A stretch of DNA of 12,175 bases, taken from positions 1-12,175 of the forward strand of contig DAONLM010000084.1 of NCBI GenBank assembly GCA_035406685.1. Direction: 5' to 3'. Below, one piece after another: positions 1 to 6,195 of this stretch; positions within the stretch are counted from its first letter, which is position 1, and each line of letters begins with the position of its first letter. Origin of the DNA: DAONLM01 sp035406685 (GTDB taxonomy: Bacteria > Spirochaetota > GWE2-31-10 > MWDO01). Position numbers and translations under genes: made by a program. The notes below the pieces were generated by a model. That model ran no database searches. It was not told the origin of the DNA and worked only from the letters and a program-made list of their open reading frames with translations.

Positions 1-1
1 C

Positions 2-133
2 TTAAGACTAACAAAGATAAAAAAGTGGAATAAGAGCAGAGAATTATCCCACTTTGAAGGCAATACCACGCCATTTTACAAGGCAATCTACAACGATTGC
101 TACCAGGTAATAGGTTTTGAGACATACTTTTGA
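2..133 (+). CDS. C-terminal end of an unidentified protein (5' truncated by window edge)
   Basis: An open frame runs from the window edge to a TGA at 131-133 and gives 43 residues ending ...NDCYQVIGFETYF. The segment is rich in aromatic, basic and polar residues (WNKSRE, EGNTTPFYKAIY) and reads like a real protein tail, not AT-rich noise. By hand count it has about 36% G+C, clearly above the flanking spacer, which also suggests coding and perhaps a different origin. I do not recognise the family. A transposase or integrase tail is conceivable but unsupported. The start and most of the protein lie outside the window, and no U-tailed terminator follows. Confidence 0.5.
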   Translation, partial: LRLTKIKKWNKSRELSHFEGNTTPFYKAIYNDCYQVIGFETYF

Positions 134-279
134 AAAAATTTATTTCAAATTATACAAAAAAAATAAATTAGCCTATTACAATCTTTTCTCAAACAAAATT
201 AACCATGGGATAATTCTATCTTTTTATCTGATTAAAAAAATAAAATTGTATTTAATATAAATTTGTATTTTATTTTTAT
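134..279. other. AT-rich intergenic spacer
   Basis: No plausible reading frame or RNA gene is seen. GTAATAGG at 107-114 is repeated inverted as CCTATTAC at 172-179, so the end of the upstream frame could pair with the spacer. A 7-bp TTTGAAA/TTTCAAA hairpin (129-149) overlaps the upstream stop codon but lacks a T-tract, so it is not a convincing terminator. Confidence 0.4.
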
Positions 280-308
280 TTGCAAAAATATAAAATATAT
301 CTTATAAT
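280..308 (+). promoter_or_regulatory. Predicted sigma-70 promoter of the histidine kinase gene
   Basis: TTGCAA (280-285, 4 of 6 consensus) is separated by 17 nt from a perfect TATAAT (303-308). Transcription would begin near 315, giving a leader of about 45 nt before the kinase ATG. Confidence 0.6.
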
Positions 309-330
309 TATTTAGAGAAATAATTTAAGC

Positions 331-337
331 AAGGAGG
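331..337 (+). promoter_or_regulatory. Strong Shine-Dalgarno AAGGAGG at unusually long distance
   Basis: AAGGAGG lies 21 nt before the kinase ATG at 359, whereas 5-9 nt is usual. No in-frame start lies closer, because a TAA at 350-352 blocks upstream extension. The weaker AAGAGAT at 344-350 sits 8 nt from the ATG and may be the working site. Looping of the intervening AT-rich leader is an alternative. Confidence 0.4.
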
Positions 338-358
338 TAATAGAAGAGATAAAAATAT

Positions 359-2389
359 ATGTTTAGTAAGAAAAACGACTCTCTTAAAAAAGGATTTCTA
401 ATTAATTTTTTGTCATTTTCAACTATACCATTGATAATTGTGAGTCTTATTATATCTTTTGTTATAAGCAATTCAATCATTAAAAATGGCTATAGAGATA
501 ATTATAGATTAACTAAAATTCTTAAATATGAGACAGAATATTTTTTGGAAAGCTCTATAATAAAAGCTAGATCTCTGTCGGCATTAATAGAAAATAAAAT
601 TATAGATGAAAAAATTATAAATGATTTTATTAATTTTTTTATAAAAAATGAAATAATATTTAAATCAATTAAAATAGCAAATAACGATGGTATTATTAAA
701 TTCACAGCGCCTTATAAACCGGATCTAATCGGTAATAATATATCAACATCTTTTTTAAAAAATTTAGATAATAATATTCAATGGACAAATACTTTTCTTT
801 CTAATATTGACTATTCACCAAATGTAACACTTGGATTTAGGGGAAAAGATTTTATATACATATCAGAACTTAACTTATCTTATCTTTTAAATTTTATAGA
901 GAATATAAATGTAGAAAAAAATAGTTATGCCTTTATAATCGATAGAGACAATACATTCATTGCACACAGTGATATAAAAAATGTAAAACTAAGAAATAGC
1001 CTTGAATACAAAATTAAAAGAGGATGTAGTTCCGAATGGAATGGCTGCTTTGTAATGATAGATGATAAAGAATATTTATTAAATCTTGAAATAATAAATT
1101 CTACTAACTGGTATGTTGGAATCATTAAGCCCAAAAGCGAACTATATAAGTCTATTTTTAAATCAGGTATAATAATAATAATAGGGACATTAATATCTTT
1201 TGGACTGGCATTAATTTTTTCTATATTAAGGGTAAGAACTATTTTAAAACCAATAGAAATTTTAACTCAAAATTCCAACGAAATAAGTAAGGGAAATTAT
1301 GATATTAAATTTACAGAGAGTGATTATAAAGAAGTAAATGAATTATCTAAAAGTTTTACAATTATGATAGATGTTGTTAAAAATAGGGAAGAGCAGTTAA
1401 AGAAAAATGAAAAAGAGATAAAAGATCTATTCAATCATCTTCCAATTGCTGTTGCTATATTTACTCAGGATGGTAAGATTATATTTTTTAATATCAAATT
1501 CAAAGAACTATTTGATCCAAATCATATCAATTTATCAATGGATGAATGGCTTGAGATTTTTTATAATCATAATACTTATAAAGAATATATTTTAAAATTG
1601 ATATTAGAAAATATAGATAAATCAAGTAAAAATTTGTTTTATACTATAGAGACACAAAAAATTAAGGCATTAAACAATGAAGAAAAGGTAATCGATATAA
1701 TATTTTGTTTTTTTAACAATAACTTAATTTTAAACTTTATAGACATTACAGAAAAATATATTCTAACAGAAAAATTAAAATCATCTCTTAATGAAAAGGA
1801 ACTCTATCTAAAAGAAATTCATCATAGAGTTAAAAACAATCTTCAAATAATAAATGCCTTATTAAATTTACAAAAAAGAAAATTAACAGATGATGAATTA
1901 ATTAATATTTTTTCAGAGACACAGAATAGAGTCTTATCAATGGCAATTGTCCATGAAGAACTTTATAGATCTACAGATTTGGGTAAAATTAATTTAAAAA
2001 ATTTTATAAATACCATTGTAAACAAGATATTTAGAAATTATCAATTAAATAAACCAATCCTATATAAGAATATATTATCTGATATACTAATTACCATAGA
2101 TATTGCTATTCCATTAGGCCTTATAATAAACGAAATTGTATCAAATTCTTTAAAATATGCCTTTAATCAAATGAATCATGGAGAGATAAATATAAAATTA
2201 GAACAAAAAGAAAATAGTATAATATTAAATATCTTTGATAATGGCTGTGGTTTACCAGAAAATTTTGATATAGAAAAGACCGACTCTCTTGGCATGAGCC
2301 TTATTTATAATCTTACAAAACAGATCAAGGGAAAACTAGAACTTATAAATAAGGATGGAGTGAAATATATAATAACAATACCAATTTGA
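359..2389 (+). CDS. Membrane sensor histidine kinase (dCache-HAMP-PAS-HisKA_2-HATPase)
   Basis: A 676-residue sensor kinase of the HisKA_2/HWE-like class, expected to autophosphorylate from ATP and pass the phosphate to a separate receiver protein. Order of parts: first membrane helix about 13-40; extracytoplasmic region about 41-264 with a dCache-like pattern; second helix about 265-292; HAMP about 293-345 (ILKPIEIL near its start); PAS about 355-470 (LPIAVAIFTQDGKIIFFN); then the EIHHRVKNNLQ phosphoacceptor box, with H489 (the His before Arg) the likely phosphorylated residue. The ATPase domain has the N-box NEIVSNSLKYAF (N591, N596) and G-box DNGCGLP (627-633), followed by SLGMSLI. Two cysteines, C223 and C230, lie close together in the sensor domain and could form a disulfide. 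No response regulator or chemoreceptor gene lies nearby, so it is an orphan here. The ligand cannot be inferred. It is monocistronic, between its own promoter and the terminator at 2454-2486. Confidence 0.93.
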   Translation: MFSKKNDSLKKGFLINFLSFSTIPLIIVSLIISFVISNSIIKNGYRDNYRLTKILKYETEYFLESSIIKARSLSALIENKIIDEKIINDFINFFIKNEIIFKSIKIANNDGIIKFTAPYKPDLIGNNISTSFLKNLDNNIQWTNTFLSNIDYSPNVTLGFRGKDFIYISELNLSYLLNFIENINVEKNSYAFIIDRDNTFIAHSDIKNVKLRNSLEYKIKRGCSSEWNGCFVMIDDKEYLLNLEIINSTNWYVGIIKPKSELYKSIFKSGIIIIIGTLISFGLALIFSILRVRTILKPIEILTQNSNEISKGNYDIKFTESDYKEVNELSKSFTIMIDVVKNREEQLKKNEKEIKDLFNHLPIAVAIFTQDGKIIFFNIKFKELFDPNHINLSMDEWLEIFYNHNTYKEYILKLILENIDKSSKNLFYTIETQKIKALNNEEKVIDIIFCFFNNNLILNFIDITEKYILTEKLKSSLNEKELYLKEIHHRVKNNLQIINALLNLQKRKLTDDELINIFSETQNRVLSMAIVHEELYRSTDLGKINLKNFINTIVNKIFRNYQLNKPILYKNILSDILITIDIAIPLGLIINEIVSNSLKYAFNQMNHGEINIKLEQKENSIILNIFDNGCGLPENFDIEKTDSLGMSLIYNLTKQIKGKLELINKDGVKYIITIPI

Positions 2390-2453
2390 TTTAAAATTTT
2401 TTGACCAAGATAAAAAAGAGAGACTGTTTTGGCCATGAGGATTATAATTTTTA

Positions 2454-2486
2454 AGAAAGAATAGATGTAGGGGATCTATTCTTTTT
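2454..2486 (+). terminator. Intrinsic terminator after the histidine kinase gene
   Basis: AAAGAATAGAT (2456-2466) pairs perfectly with ATCTATTCTTT (2474-2484) around a 7-nt loop GTAGGGG. The stem can extend by a G-T and an A-T pair. A run of five T (2482-2486) closes it. It lies 64 nt after the kinase stop. Confidence 0.8.
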
Positions 2487-2944
2487 ATATTTCAAAAGAG
2501 GAATATAGTTTTTTTAAAAAAATTCATTCTGATCTTAATTTTTTTAGCATTGCCAAATTAGGACAATTCTAAGATATTCATTGGAATATGAGATAATGGA
2601 GATTATCCATTAAATATTATATGGATATATTTTATTATTTTTTCATGCAAAACTCATTTAAGAGTAAGTATGCCAATTTTAAGAATCAATCTAAAAATAA
2701 AATCTCTCTTTTTTTAGAGGCTATTATTATCCTAAATATAAATTATAAAGTGCATAAAAAAGTAGGACAATTGTCTTAAATTTAAAAACAAAAAATAAAT
2801 TTTAGTTTTTATAGATATAATAATTTTTATTCATTATCAATTTTATTTTTCTGAAAACTAAATGGTTTGATAATAAATATTCTATAATTTAAATATTCTG
2901 TATAAAATAAAAGTATACTTTTTTGAAAAATAATTTAAATTTTC
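2487..2944. other. Gene-poor AT-rich intergenic region
   Basis: About 460 nt without a gene I can support. A 44-codon frame starting at 2645 has no Shine-Dalgarno and no recognisable motif. Small hairpins occur, such as ATATTC/GAATAT and AATGGA/TCCATT between about 2575 and 2613. The decamer TAGGACAATT occurs twice (2559-2568 and 2763-2772), the second copy being part of a palindrome listed separately. The region may be decayed DNA. Confidence 0.5.
2763..2778. repeat. 16-bp near-perfect palindrome TAGGACAATTGTCTTA
   Basis: The core GACAATTGTC is a perfect 10-bp palindrome, and with flanks the symmetry is 16 bp with one mismatched pair. It lies about 180 nt upstream of the acyl-CoA synthetase promoter. 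The left half (TAGGACAATT) recurs at 2559-2568. It could be a regulator site or leftover of a mobile element, and I cannot decide which. Confidence 0.35.
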
Positions 2945-2974
2945 TTGACAATTGACCATATAGTCAGTTATAAT
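2945..2974 (+). promoter_or_regulatory. Consensus sigma-70 promoter of the acyl-CoA synthetase gene
   Basis: A perfect TTGACA (2945-2950) and a perfect TATAAT (2969-2974) are 18 nt apart. Transcription would start near 2981, leaving a short leader of about 30 nt with GGAG (3000-3003) 8 nt before the ATG at 3012. Such a strong promoter for a fatty-acid enzyme suggests control by repression. Confidence 0.8.
2950..2969. promoter_or_regulatory. Putative TetR-type operator inside the promoter spacer
   Basis: AATTGACCAT-ATAGTCAGTT is a 20-bp inverted repeat in which eight of ten pairs match (the exceptions are T/G and C/A). The strongest arms are TGAC and GTCA, six bases apart. It runs from the last base of the -35 to the first base of the -10, so a bound protein would exclude RNA polymerase. 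TGAC-N6-GTCA sites of this size are typical of TetR-family repressors, several of which (FadR of Bacillus type) control fatty-acid genes by binding acyl-CoA. The regulator is not in the window, so its family is inferred. Confidence 0.6.
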
Positions 2975-3011
2975 AATAATTACAAAAAATATAAAAGATG
3001 GAGATTTTTTT

Positions 3012-4952
3012 ATGTATGATAATTTAAAAACATTGATAGAGGTTATTTATAATTCTCAAAAGACATTTGGTGATAATGACTTTTTAAAATATCGAGAGAG
3101 TAGTAATTCACCCTTTAAGTCAATTACTTTTAATCAATTTGTAGAATTTATGGAATCAATGGCAGCCAGTCTTTATGATCTTGGAGTAAGAAAAGGTGAT
3201 AAGGTAGGTATTGTTTCTGATAATCTTTACAAATGGTTAATAATAGATATGGCTATTTTATCATTGGGGGCCGCCGATGTGCCAAGAGGTTCTGATACTC
3301 ATAAAAATGAACTTGCTTATATCCTTGAACATTCTGATGCTAAATTTTGTGTGGTTGAAGATCCAGAACAGGCTGATAAGGTTTTATCAATATCTGAGAA
3401 TATCAAAAATATAAAAGATATTATTCTTTTAACAGGAGATCTAAAAGATATAAAGAATCCAAATCCAAATAATATTAGATTTCATCATTTTGATGAATTA
3501 CTTGAAAAAGGTAAAGAATTAAGAGAGTCTCTTAAAGATGAATTAAAGAAGATAAGAGATTCTGTAACAGAAAATGATCTTGCGACAATTATCTACACAT
3601 CCGGTACAACCGGCTTACCAAAAGGAGTAATGCTTCTTCATAAAAATATTATGCAGAATCTTCATGCTATGCCAGAGGTAGTTCCGGTTGTTCCCGGTAA
3701 AGAAAGATGGCTTTCTGTTCTTCCAGTATGGCATGTTTTTGAAAGGACAGTTGAATATTGTGTTATGATAACAGCCGGAGTTTTAGCATATTCTAAACCA
3801 GTTGCTAAATATCTTCTCCCAGATCTTGCTGAAATTAAACCAACATATATGGCATCAGTTCCAAGAATATGGGAGGCATTATATAATGGAATTGTCGCAA
3901 ATGTAAAGAAAGGTTCAGCCGTTAAAAAAATAATGTTTAATTTTTTTATCTCAATAGGCCTTATCTTTACCAAAGCCAAAAGAGTCTTTTTAGGCTGGAA
4001 TCCATTATTTAAAAAAGAATTCTTTCTTATTAAATTCTTTAAAAAAGTTGGTGCTTTATTTGTTATGTTTTTATTGTTTGGTTTCGATTTATTAGGCAAT
4101 ATTCTTATATATTCTAAAATAAGAGATAAAACCGGTAATTGTTTAAAAGGACCAATATCTGGTGGTGGGGCATTACCAGAGTATATTGATAACTTTTTTT
4201 CTACTATAAAAATTAATATACTTGAAGGATATGGATTAACTGAGACTTCTCCTATCGTAGGTGTAAGGGATTATTATAGGCCAGTTGCAAGAACAATAGG
4301 TAAACCATCACCCGGGGTAGAAGTAATGATCGGAGATGATAACTGGAATCCATTACCAAATCAACACGAAAAAGGAGTTGTTTATATTAAAGGGGATCTT
4401 GTAATGGCTGGCTATTATAAAAATAAGGAGAAGACGGATGAAGTTATAAAGAATGGCTGGCTTAATACAGGTGATCTTGGGAGACTAACAATTACTGGAG
4501 AATTACAACTTTTAGGAAGAGCAAAGGATACAATTGTCCTACTCGGTGGTGAAAATGTAGAGCCAGCACCAATAGAGGATAAACTTCTTGAGGATCCATT
4601 AATCAGTCAGGTTATTGTAGTAGGTCAGGACAAAAAGACTCTTGGTGCTTTAATTGTACCTGCAAAGGAAAACTTAGAAGAGTTTGCAAGACTTCATGGT
4701 ATTCACTATTCATCATTTGAAGAGTTATGTAAGAATAGAATAATTATTGATAAGTTTGCAAAAATTATAAAGCATAGAATAAGTCTGCAAAATGGTTTTA
4801 GAAATTTTGAAAAAATAAGTTGCTTTGAATTACTACCAAATCCTTTTGAGGTTGGAAAAGAATTAACAGCCTCTTTAAAAATGAAAAGAAATGTAATATT
4901 TGAAAAATATAAAGATCTTATTGAAAATATGTATAGAAAGATGGGAAATTAA
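3012..4952 (+). CDS. Long-chain fatty acid-CoA ligase (AMP-forming acyl-CoA synthetase)
   Basis: This 646-residue ANL-superfamily enzyme activates a fatty acid with ATP to an acyl-adenylate and then transfers it to CoA (COG1022/FAA1-like). Visible motifs: the phosphate loop YTSGTTGLPKG at 195-205 followed by VMLLHKN; GYGLTETSP at 406-414; the ribose-binding TGD with D488; and the hinge region GRAKDTIVLLGGENVEPAPIE shortly after. The catalytic lysine expected near the C-terminus is plausibly in the SLKMKRN segment. Residues about 304-375 hold two hydrophobic, lysine-rich stretches (for example GALFVMFLLFGFDLLG) that could attach the enzyme to the membrane, as in other long bacterial and eukaryotic members. 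Length is usual for the group. The start is supported by GGAG 8 nt upstream. It has its own promoter with a probable operator, and no beta-oxidation genes are adjacent. Substrate chain length is inferred from family, not shown. Confidence 0.93.
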   Translation: MYDNLKTLIEVIYNSQKTFGDNDFLKYRESSNSPFKSITFNQFVEFMESMAASLYDLGVRKGDKVGIVSDNLYKWLIIDMAILSLGAADVPRGSDTHKNELAYILEHSDAKFCVVEDPEQADKVLSISENIKNIKDIILLTGDLKDIKNPNPNNIRFHHFDELLEKGKELRESLKDELKKIRDSVTENDLATIIYTSGTTGLPKGVMLLHKNIMQNLHAMPEVVPVVPGKERWLSVLPVWHVFERTVEYCVMITAGVLAYSKPVAKYLLPDLAEIKPTYMASVPRIWEALYNGIVANVKKGSAVKKIMFNFFISIGLIFTKAKRVFLGWNPLFKKEFFLIKFFKKVGALFVMFLLFGFDLLGNILIYSKIRDKTGNCLKGPISGGGALPEYIDNFFSTIKINILEGYGLTETSPIVGVRDYYRPVARTIGKPSPGVEVMIGDDNWNPLPNQHEKGVVYIKGDLVMAGYYKNKEKTDEVIKNGWLNTGDLGRLTITGELQLLGRAKDTIVLLGGENVEPAPIEDKLLEDPLISQVIVVGQDKKTLGALIVPAKENLEEFARLHGIHYSSFEELCKNRIIIDKFAKIIKHRISLQNGFRNFEKISCFELLPNPFEVGKELTASLKMKRNVIFEKYKDLIENMYRKMGN

Positions 4953-4968
4953 AAAAAATATATTGACT

Positions 4969-5012
4969 TTTTATCATACCTCCCTTCTTTAGGAAGGGGG
5001 GATATGATAAAA
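4969..5012. repeat. Long imperfect-palindrome hairpin downstream of the acyl-CoA synthetase
   Basis: TTTTATCATACCTCCCTTC (4969-4987) pairs with the segment 4993-5012 around the loop TTTAG. The stem has 19 pairs with one bulged A (5002) and one G-T pair. It contains the only long C/G run in the area. On the plus strand no T-tract follows, so it is not a classical terminator, although it begins 16 nt after the stop and could stop transcription or protect the mRNA 3' end. Read on the minus strand, it is followed after about 15 nt by eight T. It abuts the transposase relic and may be part of it. Confidence 0.6.
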
Positions 5013-5281
5013 TACTATTACTGTGCATTGTATTAAAGCCCCCTAATATATGCCAAAAAGTTTTTAAATTGTAAATAATAATTTTTTTTCATATCAAAAA
5101 TTCCAGTAATAGTGGCAATCTATCAAATTTAAAAGTGATAATCTAAATTTCCTCTTTGCCTGTTTTAAAGTTAATAATAACATTTCACGGACAAAAAAAA
5201 CTTTAGTTCAGGTCTGTCCCTGTTGATTGTGTATTTAATATAATAGGCAGCCCCTTTTTTTAATATTCTATTTCTCCTCAT
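5008..5281 (-). pseudogene. Decayed Y1 (REP-associated/IS200-like) transposase relic
   Basis: Read on the minus strand, an ATG at 5281 with GAGG (5290-5293) 8 nt upstream begins MRRNRILKKGAAYYIKYTIN, which resembles the usual start of RAYT-type Y1 transposases (M-R-R-x-R-I-x-x-x-G-A-x-Y-H-V-x-x-R-x-N-R). The frame stops at 5171. A second frame (5183-5094) continues with LLTLKQAKRKFRLSLLNL, matching the family's LLxxLKxAKKKYxFxLxNF helix. Where the catalytic HUH should follow, it shows CHYYWNF and then a stop. A third shifted stretch (LIQCTVIVF, about 5010-5037) fits the later IMQWILSVF-like segment. At least two frameshifts, a lost catalytic motif and a missing C-terminal half (intact members run to roughly 150-250 residues) make it dead. 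The alignment is from memory of the family, so it needs a search. Confidence 0.62.
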
Positions 5282-5506
5282 CAAAAATACCTCAATAAAA
5301 AAATATTTCTATATATTAATCACAAATTTTTTACAAAAATTCATGATCGCTGAAAATGATTAAAATAATATTACTTCTTATTTTTTCAGCAGGGATACTT
5401 GAAATAATTCCAGCAAAAATACTGGCATAACTTTATTTTTCAGCTATTTAAGAAAAGTGTCAAAATTTTTACTCAAAAATAAAATCCTGCATTTAAAGTT
5501 TATTTT
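5282..5506. other. Intergenic spacer with TTTTCAGC repeats upstream of nadD
   Basis: No supported gene. GCTGAAAA (5349-5356) and TTTTCAGC (5383-5390) are inverted copies able to form an 8-bp stem, and a third copy lies at 5437-5444, with TTATTTTT(T)CAGC as a direct repeat. Between them CCAG-N8-CTGG forms another small hairpin (about 5410-5425). These could fold into a structured RNA or be chance in an AT-rich stretch. A 24-codon hydrophobic frame at 5358 has no Shine-Dalgarno and is not called. Confidence 0.35.
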
Positions 5507-5535
5507 TTGACAAATTATTAAATTTTCGATATAAT
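5507..5535 (+). promoter_or_regulatory. Perfect-consensus sigma-70 promoter of the nadD operon
   Basis: TTGACA (5507-5512), a 17-nt spacer and TATAAT (5530-5535) match the consensus exactly. The start would be near 5542, with a leader of about 43 nt. No clear Shine-Dalgarno precedes the nadD ATG at 5585; the leader is almost pure A/T, so initiation probably depends on an unstructured start region. Confidence 0.75.
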
Positions 5536-5584
5536 TAAAATCTCTCTTAATAAAAATATACAACTTTAATATAATAGATATTTT

Positions 5585-6184
5585 ATGAAAATAACAAAAG
5601 AAATTTTTAAAAATAAAAAAATAGCATTATATGGTGGCACTTTTAATCCAATTCATTTAGGTCATCTATTAACAGCAATTTATGTTAGAGAGAATTTAGG
5701 ATATGATCTTGTGATATTTATACCTGCAAATATTCCTGTTCATAAAGATACATCTTGCTTAATTGATCCAAAAAAAAGATTAAAAATGGTAGAATTATCG
5801 ATAAGAAATATTAAATATTTTTTACTCAGTGATATTGAAATAAAAAGAGGTGGTAATTCATATACTATTGATACTGTACTGGAATTAAAAGAAAAATATG
5901 AATACAATGATAAATTCGGAATAATTATTGGTGACGATCTATTACCAGATTTAGATAAGTGGAAAAATATTGACTTACTTCAAAATATTTGCAATATAAT
6001 ATGTTTCAAAAGAGATAAATATATAGATATTAAAACTAACTATAAAGTCGAATTCGTTAATAACAGAATAATTGAGATAAGTTCAACAGAAATAAGAGAT
6101 CGTATAAAAAAAGGACTTAGTATTGACTTTATGGTTACTGATAAAGTTAAGAAATATATTCAAAAGAATAGACTATATCTATAA
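5585..6184 (+). CDS. nadD: Nicotinate-nucleotide adenylyltransferase
   Basis: NadD joins ATP and nicotinate mononucleotide to make deamido-NAD, the penultimate step of NAD synthesis, in the cytosol. The 199-residue length is normal. The nucleotidyltransferase signature GGTFNPIHLGH spans 17-27 with H24 and H27 in the TxGH-like HxGH motif. The middle GDDLLPDLDKWKNIDLL matches the family's GxDxxxxLxxWxxxxxL, and ISSTEIRDRI (165-174) is the C-terminal phosphate-binding ISST-x-I-R box. The first codon is preferred because the core beta strand begins 12 residues later, although no Shine-Dalgarno is visible. The LytR_C gene follows after 11 nt, so the two form an operon. Confidence 0.95.
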   Translation: MKITKEIFKNKKIALYGGTFNPIHLGHLLTAIYVRENLGYDLVIFIPANIPVHKDTSCLIDPKKRLKMVELSIRNIKYFLLSDIEIKRGGNSYTIDTVLELKEKYEYNDKFGIIIGDDLLPDLDKWKNIDLLQNICNIICFKRDKYIDIKTNYKVEFVNNRIIEISSTEIRDRIKKGLSIDFMVTDKVKKYIQKNRLYL

Positions 6185-6195
6185 AAAGGGAAATT

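Noticed and set aside
2645..2779. 44-codon frame MQNSFKSKYANFKNQ...
   Set aside because: No Shine-Dalgarno, no motif, and A/T-rich lysine/asparagine composition expected by chance.
3662..4099. 145-codon antisense open frame within the acyl-CoA synthetase gene
   Set aside because: It lies fully opposite conserved adenylation motifs of the sense gene and has no recognisable domain; it is a shadow of sense codon bias.
5210..5220. GGTCTGTCCC as a REP-type or insertion terminal repeat
   Set aside because: On the minus strand this stretch encodes the NRDRPE segment of the transposase relic, so coding descent explains it, and no second copy is seen in the window.
5358..5432. 24-codon hydrophobic frame MIKIILLLIFSAGILEIIPA...
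   Set aside because: No ribosome binding site, and the same bases form the TTTTCAGC and CCAG/CTGG repeats; a frame of this length is expected by chance.
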